Positions 16,352 through 26,077 of a stretch of DNA of 64,000 nucleotides are shown in pieces. The stretch is from assembly GCA_900489925.1 (NCBI GenBank), contig UEHQ01000029.1, positions 44,341-108,340 on the forward strand, given 5' to 3'. The notes beneath the pieces are model-generated. The model ran no database searches. It was not told where the DNA came from and saw only the letters and a list, made by a program, of their open reading frames with translations. Positions within the stretch are counted from its first letter, which is position 1; every line of letters starts with the position of its first letter. The position numbers were made by a program, and so were the translations under genes. The stretch is from Hyphomicrobiales bacterium (lineage in GTDB: Bacteria > Pseudomonadota > Alphaproteobacteria > Rhizobiales > Rhizobiaceae).

Positions 16352-18448
16352 TTGCTCAACAACGACTTGCAGACGTCAGGTGAAGCAGGCGAGCATGACC
16401 GCCGCGACAGCCAAGTGCCGGGGAACCGTTTCCTCGGTCGCGTTGTTGCGTGTAGCGGTTCTCGGGCAACCATCGCCGCCATTGCCGAAGCCGGCGGCAC
16501 GGATCTCACGGAACTCTGGTCCGTCGGAAAGCTGATCTCCATTAGCGTCGGACGCAACCGCGTCGTCGCGCTCGTCTATTCCATGAATACCGGCAGCCAC
16601 GCGTGGGGCGAAGGCGAAGACAACTATTTCAAGATCGAAACCGAGCTGCTCGGCGAAGTCCGCGTGGATGAAGACGGGCATGAGGAGTTTTCGACCGGTA
16701 TTTCGCGCTATCCCTATCTCGGCGCTGTTGCCCATCGGATTCGCTCGACCGACCTGATGCGCATCTATGATGCTGGCACTGGCACGACAGCCGTCATCGG
16801 CAAGCTCACCCAGGACGAAAGCATCGACGCATCGATCCACGTCCCCTCTATGCTCTCCAAGCACTTCGCCATCGTCGGCTCGACCGGCGTCGGCAAATCG
16901 ACGGCAGTCTCGTTGCTGCTTCACAAGGCGATCGAGGCCGACCCGAAGCTGCGCGTACTCATTCTCGATCCGCACAACGAATTCGCCGCTGCATTCCCGA
17001 AGCACTCGGTCGTCGTCGATACCGACACGCTCGACTTGCCCTTCTGGCTGATGCGACTGGAAGAATTCGCCGAAGTCGTCTTCCGCGGCAGAACGCCGGT
17101 GCCGGAAGAGCTCGACATGCTGCGCGACATCTTGCCGGAAGCAAAGCGTGCCTTCCGCGGCAGCGACAATTCCCTGGTGCGTCGCACCACCGAGAAAAGC
17201 TCGATCACAGCCGATACGCCGGTTCCATACCGCATGGCCGACCTGCTGGCGCTGATCGACGAGCGAATTGGTCGCCTTGAAGGCCGCAGCGAGAAGCCGG
17301 CCCTTCGATCGTTGAAAATGCGCATCATCGCCGCGATCAACGATCCGCGTTACCATTTCATGTTCTCCAACAACACGATCAGTGACACGATCATGGAGAC
17401 GGTCGCCGAGATCTTCCGGGTTCCCGGCGACAACCGCCCGATCTGTACCTTCCAGCTATCCGGCATCCCGTCGGAAGTCGTGAACTCGGTAGCGTCGGTG
17501 CTCTGCCGCATGGCTTTCGAAATCGCTCTTTGGAGCGATGGCGCCATTCACATGCTGGTCGTCTGCGAAGAAGCGCACCGCTACATTCCGTCCGACCCGA
17601 ACCTCGGCTTCTTCCCGACGCGGCAGGCAATCGCCCGCATCGCCAAGGAAGGCCGCAAGTACGGCGTGTCCCTGGGCATCATCACCCAGCGACCGGGGGA
17701 ACTGGATCAGACCATCCTGTCACAGTGCTCGACGCTCTTTGCCATGCGCCTTGCCAACGATCGTGACCAGGAAATCATTCGCTCGGCCATTCCGAATTCG
17801 TCGATCTCGACGACGAGCTTCATTTCCTCCATTGGCAACGGCGAAGCCATCGCCTTCGGCGAAGCGATCAGCGTGCCGATGCGCATGCGCTTCTCCCGCG
17901 TCTCGGAAAACCTGCTTCCAAAGGCAAATGGTGCTGCTGTCAGCGCCAAGGTTACCGACGAAGATCCTGATAATGTCGATCTGCGCAAGATCGTGACACG
18001 CATGCGCGCCGTCAGCGGCCCTGATATCTCGGCCTTCCAGCAGAGCTTCAAGGCAGCAACAGCCGGGATGGAGCCAGACGACGACGATAACTACGCGCCG
18101 CAGTTTGGCGATACGGTCGCCCCCACGTTCACCGCTGCACCTGTTTCGAACACCCCACCGCTCGCCCCGATCGAGCCCTATCGCCAGGACATGCTGCCGA
18201 CCGGCCATGCGCCGCGTGAGCCCTCTCCGCTGGCCCCGACACGTGAAGCGTTCGGCAGCGCAACGGAAACATCGATCGACAGCCGGCTGGAAGCGTTGCG
18301 CCGCGAAATGCGCGCGGATATCCGCCAGACGCAACAACGCCCAGCCGAACAACCCACGCAGCAGGGCAGTATTCGCCGAGAACCAGGCGTCTCGTTGCGG
18401 GAGAGCATCCTCAAGAAGCCGCTCAGCAGCCTCTACGACAAGGATTGA
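16352..18448 (+). CDS. HerA-like ATP-binding protein (DUF87 domain)
   Basis: The protein of about 698 residues is a FtsK/HerA-superfamily ATPase. A HAS-barrel-like N-domain comes first. Walker A GSTGVGKSTAV is near residue 176, LILDPHNEFA follows, and Walker B VVCEEAHRYIP is near 403. A sensor region RKYGVSLGIITQRPGELD comes next, and a Pro- and Gln-rich tail makes up the last 120 residues. Such proteins are thought to move or thread DNA in repair or segregation, but this rhizobial form is uncharacterised. The TTG at 16352, seven bases after GGGAG, is preferred to a TTG 30 codons upstream. No NurA-type nuclease is adjacent. Confidence 0.8.
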   Translation: MLNNDLQTSGEAGEHDRRDSQVPGNRFLGRVVACSGSRATIAAIAEAGGTDLTELWSVGKLISISVGRNRVVALVYSMNTGSHAWGEGEDNYFKIETELLGEVRVDEDGHEEFSTGISRYPYLGAVAHRIRSTDLMRIYDAGTGTTAVIGKLTQDESIDASIHVPSMLSKHFAIVGSTGVGKSTAVSLLLHKAIEADPKLRVLILDPHNEFAAAFPKHSVVVDTDTLDLPFWLMRLEEFAEVVFRGRTPVPEELDMLRDILPEAKRAFRGSDNSLVRRTTEKSSITADTPVPYRMADLLALIDERIGRLEGRSEKPALRSLKMRIIAAINDPRYHFMFSNNTISDTIMETVAEIFRVPGDNRPICTFQLSGIPSEVVNSVASVLCRMAFEIALWSDGAIHMLVVCEEAHRYIPSDPNLGFFPTRQAIARIAKEGRKYGVSLGIITQRPGELDQTILSQCSTLFAMRLANDRDQEIIRSAIPNSSISTTSFISSIGNGEAIAFGEAISVPMRMRFSRVSENLLPKANGAAVSAKVTDEDPDNVDLRKIVTRMRAVSGPDISAFQQSFKAATAGMEPDDDDNYAPQFGDTVAPTFTAAPVSNTPPLAPIEPYRQDMLPTGHAPREPSPLAPTREAFGSATETSIDSRLEALRREMRADIRQTQQRPAEQPTQQGSIRREPGVSLRESILKKPLSSLYDKD

Positions 18449-18454
18449 GGCGCC

Positions 18455-19348
18455 CTAGCTCCGGCGTGTCCAGCTGTCGTCCATCTGGTTGCGGAACCAC
18501 GTCATCTGCCGCTTGGCATATTGGCGGGTGGCAGCAGCGCCCTTCTCGAGCACGTCGTCACGCGTCATGGCGCCATCGAGCATCGCAGCGATTTGCGAAA
18601 CGCCAATCGCCTTCATCACCGGTGTTTCAGGGGGCAGGGAAAGGGCAAGAAGCGCCCTGACTTCGTCCTCTGCCCCTTGCTCGAGCATCTTCTCGAACCG
18701 CCCGTTGATCCGCGAATGCAGAACCGCACGCTCCGGCAGGACAACGATTTTCTGCGCCGTGTCCGGCTCCACGATCACCGGTCCGGCTTTCCCCTGAAAA
18801 GCGGAAATGGATTGCCCGGTGGTCTCAAGGACCTCCAACGCACGGACGATGCGTTGTCCATCCTGCGGGCTGAGCGCATCCGCCATTGCCGGGTCACGCT
18901 CGGCCAGGCGGGCGTGCAGGCCGGCCGGCCCCTCCTCCTGCAATTCAGCGCGCAGACGCGTCCTGACGTCATCGGGGATTGCCGGCATATCGGAGAGCCC
19001 ACCGGTCAAAGCCTTGAAGTACAATCCCGTGCCCCCGACGAACACCGGCAGGCTTCCTTCACCCTGAAGGCGCGGCAAAAGCTCCGTCACATCACGCAAC
19101 CACGCGCCTGTCGAATAGGAGGTGCCCGCCGGCACATGGCCGTAGAGGTGGTGCGGAACCCCTTGCATATCCTCCTGCGACGGACGCGCGGTCAGGACGC
19201 TCAGGGTGTCATAGACCTGCATACTGTCGGCATTGATCACCACGCCGTTATGACGTTTCGCCAATTCCACAGCCAGCGCGGACTTGCCGCTGGCGGTCGG
19301 CCCGGTTATCAGGATCGCGTTCGCTGTGTTCAGAAGGTTTTCCATCAT
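18455..19348 (-). CDS. miaA: tRNA dimethylallyltransferase
   Basis: MiaA adds a dimethylallyl group to A37 of tRNAs that read U-starting codons. The product has 297 residues. It has the P-loop LITGPTASGKSALAVELA, INADSMQVYDTLSVLTARPS, HHLYGHV, VGGTGLYFKALTGGL and, near the end, RQYAKRQMTWFRNQ. Two adjacent ATG codons (19348 and 19345) are possible starts. Both overlap the ATG of the divergent serB gene, so there is no space between the coding regions. The longer frame from 19432 would run into serB and lacks family likeness. Confidence 0.95.
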   Translation of the reverse strand: MMENLLNTANAILITGPTASGKSALAVELAKRHNGVVINADSMQVYDTLSVLTARPSQEDMQGVPHHLYGHVPAGTSYSTGAWLRDVTELLPRLQGEGSLPVFVGGTGLYFKALTGGLSDMPAIPDDVRTRLRAELQEEGPAGLHARLAERDPAMADALSPQDGQRIVRALEVLETTGQSISAFQGKAGPVIVEPDTAQKIVVLPERAVLHSRINGRFEKMLEQGAEDEVRALLALSLPPETPVMKAIGVSQIAAMLDGAMTRDDVLEKGAAATRQYAKRQMTWFRNQMDDSWTRRS

Positions 19349-20237
19349 GGCTCTCGTTGCCACGCTTGTTGCCAATCCGTCAAATCCCGTTCTTACAACC
19401 GACGTCGCCGAACGGGCGGCCGAAGCCATCAAGGCCTCGGGTCTTTACTGGCTGGCCGACGGAATCGCCTGCGATATAGCGCTTCGCGACGGCACTGATG
19501 CCGAGGCGGCGGAAGCTGGCATCCGCGCCATCATCGGCTCGGCCGCCATCGACCTTGTTGTCCAGCAGGCGGAAACGCGTCGCAAGAAGCTGCTCATCGC
19601 CGACATGGATTCGACCATGATCGGCCAGGAATGCATCGACGAACTCGGCGCCGAAGTCGGCCTCAAGGACAAGATCGCTGCCATCACCGCTCGCGCCATG
19701 AACGGCGAAATTGCCTTCGAGCCGGCCCTGCGCGAACGCGTGGCGCTCCTCAAGGGGCTGCCGATTTCGGTCGTGGACGAGGTGATCGCCAAGCGCATTA
19801 CGCTGACGCCGGGTGGCCCGGAGCTGATCGCGACCATGAAGGCAAAGAACCACTATACCGCCTTGGTGTCCGGCGGCTTCACGGTGTTCACCAGCCGTAT
19901 CGGTGAGACGCTCGGCTTCCACGAGAACCGTGCGAACATCCTCCTTGAAGACGACGGTCGCCTGACCGGCTTCGTCGCAGAGCCTATTCTCGGCAAGCAG
20001 GCGAAGGTGGATGCCTTGAACGACATCTCCGCGAAGCTCGGCATCACGCCCGAGGACGCCATCGCCGTGGGCGACGGGGCCAACGATCTCGGGATGCTCC
20101 ACCTCGCCGGATCGGGCGTCGCGCTTCACGCCAAGCCTTCCGTCGCCGCTGAAGCGAAGATGCAGATCAACCACGGCGACCTGACCGCTCTGCTCTACAT
20201 CCAGGGCTACAGAAAGACCGATTTCGTAACGGCTTGA
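19347..20237 (+). CDS. serB: Phosphoserine phosphatase
   Basis: SerB removes phosphate from L-phosphoserine in the last step of serine synthesis. The 296-residue protein has an N-terminal regulatory segment and the HAD phosphatase core: nucleophile motif IADMDSTMIGQECIDELG near residue 90, ALVSGGFTVF (motif II) and AIAVGDGANDLGML (motif III). The ATG at 19347 overlaps the miaA start on the other strand; a longer frame from 19284 would lie in miaA. It is convergent with degP. Confidence 0.95.
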   Translation: MALVATLVANPSNPVLTTDVAERAAEAIKASGLYWLADGIACDIALRDGTDAEAAEAGIRAIIGSAAIDLVVQQAETRRKKLLIADMDSTMIGQECIDELGAEVGLKDKIAAITARAMNGEIAFEPALRERVALLKGLPISVVDEVIAKRITLTPGGPELIATMKAKNHYTALVSGGFTVFTSRIGETLGFHENRANILLEDDGRLTGFVAEPILGKQAKVDALNDISAKLGITPEDAIAVGDGANDLGMLHLAGSGVALHAKPSVAAEAKMQINHGDLTALLYIQGYRKTDFVTA

Positions 20238-20269
20238 AGCGATGGGGCCTGAGCCCTATCAGCCGAAAA

Positions 20270-21859
20270 TTACTCCATCGGAACGGCGACGAAACGAAGA
20301 TCGCCGTTCGCCGACGCAATCATCATCTGCGCGTTGCGCCGACCTTCCTGCTTCAGGGATTGTACTTTTGCAGCCACCGCCTCGGGTGTGCGCATGAACT
20401 CCTGCGCCACCTCGACGATTACCTCGCCTGCCTTCAGACCCTTTTCGGCTGCAAGCGATCCCGGCGCTACTTCGGCAACCAGAACACCATCGACACTTTC
20501 AGCAATACCAAAGGTCTTTCGGGTTTCGGCGTTCAGCGTCGATAGCGATAGCCCGAGAACGTTCTTGGCGTCTGGCGCGGTTTCGGCAGGCTTGCCCTTT
20601 CCATCCGGCACTGGCTGGCTCTGATCGCCATCTGGCTCGTCCATGTCCTGGTTCTCGCCAGGATCCGGATTGATCACGCCACCCTGGGGCTTATCAGAAT
20701 CGGCGTCATTCGACGCTGCCTGGTCGCTGTCTTCTAGACGACCGAGCGTGACCTTGACCGTCTGCTCCTTGCCATCGCGCAGCACGACCACGTCGACCTG
20801 CTTGCCGACAGGGCTCTCCGCCACGACGCGCGGGAGATCGCGCATCTCGTTCACCGCTTTGCCGTCGAACTTAAGGATAACGTCGCCTGCCTTGATCGAG
20901 CCGTCATCAACCGGCCCGCCCTTGATCACGCCGGCCACAAGCGCGCCCTTGGCGCTCGACAGCCCGAGGCTGTCGGCAACATCGTCGGTGACTGGCTGAA
21001 TGCGAACGCCGAGCCAACCGCGCCGCGTTTCCCCGAATTCGCGCAACTGTTCGACGACGCCGGCGGCAAGTTCCGACGGAACGGAGAATCCGATGCCGAT
21101 CGATCCGCCGCTCGGCGAGATGATCGCCGTGTTGATGCCGATGACCTCACCCTTCATGTTGAAGAGCGGACCGCCGGAATTGCCCTTGTTGATCGCAGCA
21201 TCGGTCTGGATGAAGTTGTCATAGGGGCCGGCGTTGATGTTGCGCCCGCGGCCCGAAATGATCCCGACAGTCACCGATCCGCCGAAGCCGAACGGATTGC
21301 CGATTGCCATGACCCAGTCGCCAATGCGCATCGTGCTGGAATCGCCGAACTTGACGAATTTCAGCGGTGTTTTCGGCTCCACCTTGAGAACCGAGAGATC
21401 GGTCTTGGTGTCGGTGCCAATCAGCTTTGCCTTGAGCTTGCTGCCGTCGGCGAAATTCACCTCGATGTCGTCCGCGCCCTCGATCACGTGGTTGTTGGTG
21501 ACGATGTAGCCCTGCGGATCGATGACGAAGCCGGAGCCGAGCGAATTGACGTTATGGTTGCCGCCCGGCTTGCCCTTCTGCTTATTGAAGAAGTCGTTGA
21601 AGAACTCCTGGAAGGGCGATCCGTCCGGTGCGCGAGGCGCCGGCCCTGCGCCTTCATCGTCCTTCACGTTCTGGGACGTGGAGATGTTTACCACCGCATC
21701 GAGAAGCCCTTCGGCAAGATCGGCAACGGATGCCGGACCGTTCGTCGGTGGTGTTCCCTGCGCGTGGACCACCCCGGTGAAACCGATATTAGCCAGAAGT
21801 GCAGCGCCGGCCAGAAGAGCGAGCGATCGTCTGTAGGTCGGGCGTATCGTGGGGGCCAT
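20270..21859 (-). CDS. degP: DegP/HtrA-type periplasmic serine protease (Do family)
   Basis: This 529-residue exported protease/chaperone degrades misfolded envelope proteins. After a signal peptide ending near residue 33 (VVHAQG) come the trypsin-like domain with His in VTNNHVIEGADD, Asp in TKTDLSVLK and Ser in NKGNSGGPLFN, then two PDZ domains (GWLGVRIQPV and later GVLVAEVAPGSLAAEKGLKAGEVI). The linker is acidic and Pro-rich. The ATG at 21859 has GAGGA upstream. It follows hflC after a strong terminator, so it has its own promoter. Confidence 0.93.
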   Translation of the reverse strand: MAPTIRPTYRRSLALLAGAALLANIGFTGVVHAQGTPPTNGPASVADLAEGLLDAVVNISTSQNVKDDEGAGPAPRAPDGSPFQEFFNDFFNKQKGKPGGNHNVNSLGSGFVIDPQGYIVTNNHVIEGADDIEVNFADGSKLKAKLIGTDTKTDLSVLKVEPKTPLKFVKFGDSSTMRIGDWVMAIGNPFGFGGSVTVGIISGRGRNINAGPYDNFIQTDAAINKGNSGGPLFNMKGEVIGINTAIISPSGGSIGIGFSVPSELAAGVVEQLREFGETRRGWLGVRIQPVTDDVADSLGLSSAKGALVAGVIKGGPVDDGSIKAGDVILKFDGKAVNEMRDLPRVVAESPVGKQVDVVVLRDGKEQTVKVTLGRLEDSDQAASNDADSDKPQGGVINPDPGENQDMDEPDGDQSQPVPDGKGKPAETAPDAKNVLGLSLSTLNAETRKTFGIAESVDGVLVAEVAPGSLAAEKGLKAGEVIVEVAQEFMRTPEAVAAKVQSLKQEGRRNAQMMIASANGDLRFVAVPME

Positions 21860-22002
21860 CAAGCATCCTCATTTCGGTCAAAAGCGCACTCTGACCATGA
21901 GCATAAGGCGGAATGATGGAGTACGAAATCACCTTTTCGAGAAATCCCGTGCAATCTGCGTGCGAGCGCTTCCAAGCGCCTGAAAGCGGCCGCTATTCCC
22001 TC

Positions 22003-22035
22003 AAAAGCAAAGGGGCCGGCAAGATGCCGGCCCCC
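22003..22035 (-). terminator. Intrinsic terminator after hflC
   Basis: GGGGCCGGCA and TGCCGGCCCC form a perfect 10-bp stem with a 3-base loop. On the minus strand TTTGCTTTTG follows. It lies between the hflC stop and degP. Confidence 0.82.
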
Positions 22036-22059
22036 AGTAGAATGGTCGATGATAGCCGA

Positions 22060-22995
22060 TCAGTTCGCCGGCGGCGTCGGAGCAGCCGGGGCAGTCGGAG
22101 GTACGCCGGCAGGCAAGCCAGATGCGCTGTTGAAGTAGCGGAAGAACTCCGTATTCGGCGACATCACCAGCGTGGTGTCGGTCGAGGACATCGCCGTGGT
22201 GTAGGCTGCCATCGAACGGTAGAACTCGAAGAAGCTCGGGTTCTTGTTGAAGGCATCGGCGAAGATCCGGTTCCGCTCAGCATCACCCTGACCGCGCAGG
22301 ATTTCCGAGTCACGCTGTGCTTCCGCGGTGATCTCGACAACCTGTCTGTCGGCGATAGCGCGACGGCGCTGGCCCTCTTCGCCACCCTGCGCACGCAGCA
22401 GTTCGGCTTCAGCGAGACGTTCCGCCCGCATGCGATCGTAGGTCTTCGGGGCAACTTCGCGCGTCAGGTCGGTACGACGGATACGAACGTCCTGGATGTT
22501 GAGGCCAAGCGCCTCGGCATCCCGGTGCAGGTCATCGCGAACTTCAAGCATCATGGCGACGCGCTCTTCGGAAAGGGCGGCATCGAAATCACGCAGACCG
22601 TAGACACGACGCAGAGACGAGTCGAGCTGGGTGCGAAGGCGAGCTTCGGCAGACTCGCGATCACCCGATACCGTTTCGCGGAAGCGGCGGACATCCTTGA
22701 TGTCGTAGATCACGAAGGCATCGACGTCGAAGGTCGCACCACCGCGCACCTGGACACGGATGTTGTCGAGGTCGAAGCGCAGTGCCTGCCTTTCAACGAT
22801 CTGAACGCGATCGGCATCCATGAAGGTGAACGGCAGCTTGAAGTACAGGCCCGGCTCGGTCTTCACCGACTGGATCTGACCGAAGCGGACGACAATGGCC
22901 TGCTCACGGGCATTGACCACGAAGATCGACGAATAGAGGCCGAGCAGAACAACGGCGAGGATAATCAGGATGACGGGAAGTTTGTTCGATGTCAT
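22060..22995 (-). CDS. hflC: Protease modulator HflC
   Basis: HflC is an SPFH/band-7 membrane protein that forms a large cage with HflK around FtsH in the inner membrane. The 311-residue protein has one N-terminal membrane helix (residues 6-26, LPVILIILAVVLLGLYSSIF), the SPFH domain with VVRFGQIQSV and EPGLYFKLPF, a long charged helix with YDRMRAERLAEAELLRAQGGEEGQ, and a Pro-rich end. It starts three bases after the hflK stop. Confidence 0.95.
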   Translation of the reverse strand: MTSNKLPVILIILAVVLLGLYSSIFVVNAREQAIVVRFGQIQSVKTEPGLYFKLPFTFMDADRVQIVERQALRFDLDNIRVQVRGGATFDVDAFVIYDIKDVRRFRETVSGDRESAEARLRTQLDSSLRRVYGLRDFDAALSEERVAMMLEVRDDLHRDAEALGLNIQDVRIRRTDLTREVAPKTYDRMRAERLAEAELLRAQGGEEGQRRRAIADRQVVEITAEAQRDSEILRGQGDAERNRIFADAFNKNPSFFEFYRSMAAYTTAMSSTDTTLVMSPNTEFFRYFNSASGLPAGVPPTAPAAPTPPAN

Positions 22996-22998
22996 GGC

Positions 22999-24084
22999 TC
23001 AACCTCCCTGCTGTGCCGGCTTGCCGATCTCGTTGAGCGGCAGGTAGGGCACGACCCCCTGCTTCTCGTCGATCACGACCTTCTTGGAGTTCTTCAGCAC
23101 CTGTTCCATCGTTTCGAGGAACAGTCGCTTGCGCGTCACTTCGGGAGCCTTGGTATATTCGTCATTGATGGAGTTGAAGCGCTGCGCTTCACCTTCCGCC
23201 TCCTTCACCACGCGGTCCTTGTAGGCCGCGGCGGCTTCGCGGATCTGAGCCGCGTCACCGCGGGCCTGTCCGAGCTTCTGGTTTGCGTACTGGTTGGCCT
23301 CTTCGACCAAACGCTGCTTGTCCTGGTCGGCACGCTGCACTTCTTCGAACGCGTCGGCCACTTCACGCGGCGGCGCAACGTCCTGGATCGTGATGGCGTT
23401 GATCGAAATACCACTGCGGTAGCGATCCATCGTACCCTGCACGATGTTGGCGACTTCGGTCTCGATCGGCTGACGGTTGTCACGGAACGCGTCTTGCGCC
23501 GGGCGACGTCCGACGACTTCGCGCATGGCGCTCTCGGCGACCTGCTGCAGCGTTTCTGCCGGGTTCTCGACGTTAAAGAGATAGGCCTTCGGGTCAGTCA
23601 CGGTGAAGAAGACCGAGAACTGGACGTTCAGGATGTTCTGGTCACCGGAGAGCATCAGGCCGGTCGACGACGAGGACGACGTCGCGCCGATGTTCTGCTG
23701 CTGGACCGTCACCTTGACGATCTCGACCGTTTCCATCGGCCACAGATGGAAATGCAGGCCGGGCATGGAAATTTCCGGCTTCGGGTTACCGAAGCGCAAC
23801 TCGACACCACGCTCGTCCGGCTGGACGATGTAAATGCACTGGAAAAGCCAGAATGCCACGATGATCGCCGCAGCGATAAGCAGCGCGCCGGTATTGAAGC
23901 CGCCGGGCACGATGCCGCGCAGCTGATCCTGGCCGCGCCGGATGATATCCTCGAGATCGGGTGGACCACCCTTTCCGCCGCCACCGCCGCGCGGGCGGTT
24001 CGGCCCCTGCCCCCATGGTCCCTGATTGTTACCGCCGCCGCCGCCCCAAGGGCCGCCGCCGCCATTCTGATTGCTCCAGGGCAT
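22999..24084 (-). CDS. hflK: FtsH protease activity modulator HflK
   Basis: The 361-residue SPFH protein partners HflC. It opens MPWSNQNGGGGPWG, a Gly-, Asn- and Pro-rich cytosolic segment of about 50 residues typical of alphaproteobacterial HflK, then a membrane helix (ALLIAAAIIVAFWLFQCIYIV), the SPFH domain (QPDERGVELRFG) and a coiled coil with FEEVQRADQDKQRLVEEANQY. The ATG at 24084 is chosen from this start; a longer frame to 24186 does not match. folA lies 156 bases upstream on the same strand. Confidence 0.95.
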   Translation of the reverse strand: MPWSNQNGGGGPWGGGGGNNQGPWGQGPNRPRGGGGGKGGPPDLEDIIRRGQDQLRGIVPGGFNTGALLIAAAIIVAFWLFQCIYIVQPDERGVELRFGNPKPEISMPGLHFHLWPMETVEIVKVTVQQQNIGATSSSSSTGLMLSGDQNILNVQFSVFFTVTDPKAYLFNVENPAETLQQVAESAMREVVGRRPAQDAFRDNRQPIETEVANIVQGTMDRYRSGISINAITIQDVAPPREVADAFEEVQRADQDKQRLVEEANQYANQKLGQARGDAAQIREAAAAYKDRVVKEAEGEAQRFNSINDEYTKAPEVTRKRLFLETMEQVLKNSKKVVIDEKQGVVPYLPLNEIGKPAQQGG

Positions 24085-24240
24085 CAAAACCTCGTTGTTC
24101 GTTAAAAACTTGCGATCGCTCAACCCACGGGGGCGACGGATATCCGCGATCGTGACCGTTATAGGTATCGCCGCATCGGCTTTCAACGCGGCATGAGGAA
24201 CTTGGCGATATTTATTGGAAAATAGTGGATTTTTGCGCCC

Positions 24241-24753
24241 TCAGCGCCTGTCGTAAACCACAAAACGCGTCGGATAGCTGTCTCTGTCGCCAGCGGGCAC
24301 CTCGATCGTCTCCCCGGCACCCCAGACGGAGGGATCGATAGCCGGGAAAGAAGTATCGCCCGCAACCGTCGTATCGACATGAGTAACGCAAAGACGATCC
24401 GCAAGGCCGATGGCCTGCCCGTATATCTGCCCACCCCCGATGATGCAGATCTCGTCCTCGCCTTTCTGCGCGGCCATGGTCTCAGCGATCGCAATGGCGT
24501 CCGCCAACGAGGACACCGTCGTCACCTCGGCATGATCGATTGCGGCCTGCCTGGAGATGACCACGTTTGGACGGCCCGGCAACGGTTTGCCGATCGAATC
24601 GTAGGTCTTGCGACCCATGATGACCGGCTTGCCAAGGGTCAGAGCCTTGAAGCGCTTGAGGTCGGTCGACAGCCGCCAGGGCATGTCGCCATCACGGCCG
24701 ATAATGCCATTTTCGGCGACGGCAACCAGGATCGTCTTACGGATATCGGACAT
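24241..24753 (-). CDS. folA: Dihydrofolate reductase
   Basis: FolA reduces dihydrofolate with NADPH, closing the cycle opened by ThyA. The 170-residue length is usual. Motifs are VAVAENGIIGRDGDMPWRLSTDLKRF near the N-terminus with the substrate-binding Asp, GKPVIMGRKTYDSIGKPLPGRPNVVISR for NADPH, and ICIIGGGQIYGQAI. It lies 12 bases downstream of thyA, so the two form an operon. Confidence 0.97.
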   Translation of the reverse strand: MSDIRKTILVAVAENGIIGRDGDMPWRLSTDLKRFKALTLGKPVIMGRKTYDSIGKPLPGRPNVVISRQAAIDHAEVTTVSSLADAIAIAETMAAQKGEDEICIIGGGQIYGQAIGLADRLCVTHVDTTVAGDTSFPAIDPSVWGAGETIEVPAGDRDSYPTRFVVYDRR

Positions 24754-24765
24754 GTATTTCCCCGG

Positions 24766-25560
24766 TCAGACGGCGATCGGCGCCTTGATGCTGGCGTCGG
24801 CCTCATAACCGATCAGCTCGAAATCCTCGAACTTGAAGCCGAAAATGTCCTTCACATCGGGATTGATGCGCATGAACGGCAAAGGCTTCGGCTTGCGCGT
24901 CAGCTGCAGCTTCGCCTGCTCGAAATGATTGTGATAGAGGTGCGCATCGCCGAGCGTATGGACAAAATCGCCCAGCTTGAGCCCCGTCACCTGCGCCACC
25001 ATCATCGTCAACAGCGCGTAGGACGCGATGTTGAATGGGACACCGAGGAAGATGTCAGCGGATCGCTGATACAGCTGGCAGGAGAGCTTTCCGTCGGCCA
25101 CATAGAACTGGAACAGGCAATGGCATGGCGGCAATGCCATGCTGTCCACCTCAGCCGGGTTCCAGGCCGAGACGATGTGACGGCGCGAGTTCGGATTTTT
25201 TACGATGCCCGCAACGAGATTGGCGATCTGATCGATATGCCCACCATCAGGTGCCGGCCAAGAGCGCCACTGCGCACCGTAGACCGGGCCGAGATCGCCG
25301 TTTTCATCAGCCCATTCGTCCCAGATCGAAACGCCGTTATCCTTGAGATAGCCGATATTGGTCTCGCCCTTGAGGAACCAGAGGAGCTCATGAATGATGG
25401 AGCGAAGATGCAGCTTCTTGGTCGTCAGAACCGGGAAGCCCTCTTCGAGGTCGAAACGCATCTGATAACCGAATACCGAACGCGTGCCCGTACCGGTCCG
25501 ATCGCCACGATCGGTTCCGCGCTCCATCACATGGTCCAAGAGATCAAGATACTGCTTCAT
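24766..25560 (-). CDS. thyA: Thymidylate synthase
   Basis: ThyA methylates dUMP to dTMP with methylene-tetrahydrofolate. The 264-residue protein has DRTGTGTRSVFGYQMRFDL, ELLWFLKGETNIGYLKDNGVSIWDEWAD, the active-site Cys in LPPCHCLFQFYVADGKLSCQLYQRSAD, and the C-terminal PIAV. It heads the thyA-folA operon and marks the left border of the accessory region, since all recognisable core synteny ends at its start. Confidence 0.98.
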   Translation of the reverse strand: MKQYLDLLDHVMERGTDRGDRTGTGTRSVFGYQMRFDLEEGFPVLTTKKLHLRSIIHELLWFLKGETNIGYLKDNGVSIWDEWADENGDLGPVYGAQWRSWPAPDGGHIDQIANLVAGIVKNPNSRRHIVSAWNPAEVDSMALPPCHCLFQFYVADGKLSCQLYQRSADIFLGVPFNIASYALLTMMVAQVTGLKLGDFVHTLGDAHLYHNHFEQAKLQLTRKPKPLPFMRINPDVKDIFGFKFEDFELIGYEADASIKAPIAV

Positions 25561-25850
25561 CGTCTGCCGCCGATTCCTATTTCCCTGTATTTAAGCGCAT
25601 CGAGCGTCAAAACCAATCGTTACCCCTGTTTATCCCGGCAAATCTGCGCCCAATCGCGATTGATTTGTGACGATGGCTCTTCCCATGAGGATCGGAAAAC
25701 ACTATATCAGCCTTGCCGGTCCTCGGATCGGCTATGGCGATAAATGAGCGGTGTAATAAACCTATTGGACCCGGGGGCGTTATACGACAAACCCCTAAAA
25801 GTTAGTCCACCTTCTAATTCCCATCTTTTTGATTCACTTCCCTGTTTGGC

Positions 25851-25901
25851 GTCATGCGGAGGCGCGCACCTCTCCATAGTGCCGTAGCGGCTCCGCATGA
25901 C
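25851..25901. repeat. Perfect 11-bp inverted repeat
   Basis: GTCATGCGGAG (25851-25861) and CTCCGCATGAC (25891-25901) are exact inverse copies separated by 29 bases that contain a further short GC-rich stem. The element could be a folded RNA segment, a protein-binding dyad or part of an intergenic repeat. Confidence 0.7.
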
Positions 25902-26077
25902 ATGCACAACGTTTCGAGGGGTCGGAATGACGACGCTTTTGAAGGTTAGCCCGACCAGAGGGAGGGCTCGGGCCGCAAAAAAATCGAGCGGTCAGCCCCA
26001 AGCAATTTTTGCGATTTTTCGATAAGGAAACCCGGAGACTGTTTTGCGTTTACGAAAAGTCAGGCGGTGAGGTTGGG

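Noticed and set aside
21913..24105. 730-codon plus-strand ORF antisense to hflC and hflK
   Set aside because: Composition is that of a mirror frame; hflC and hflK are fully recognisable on the other strand.
25707..25907. 66-codon minus-strand ORF upstream of thyA
   Set aside because: No ribosome site or family features, and it lies across the exact inverted repeat at 25851-25901, which explains its composition better.
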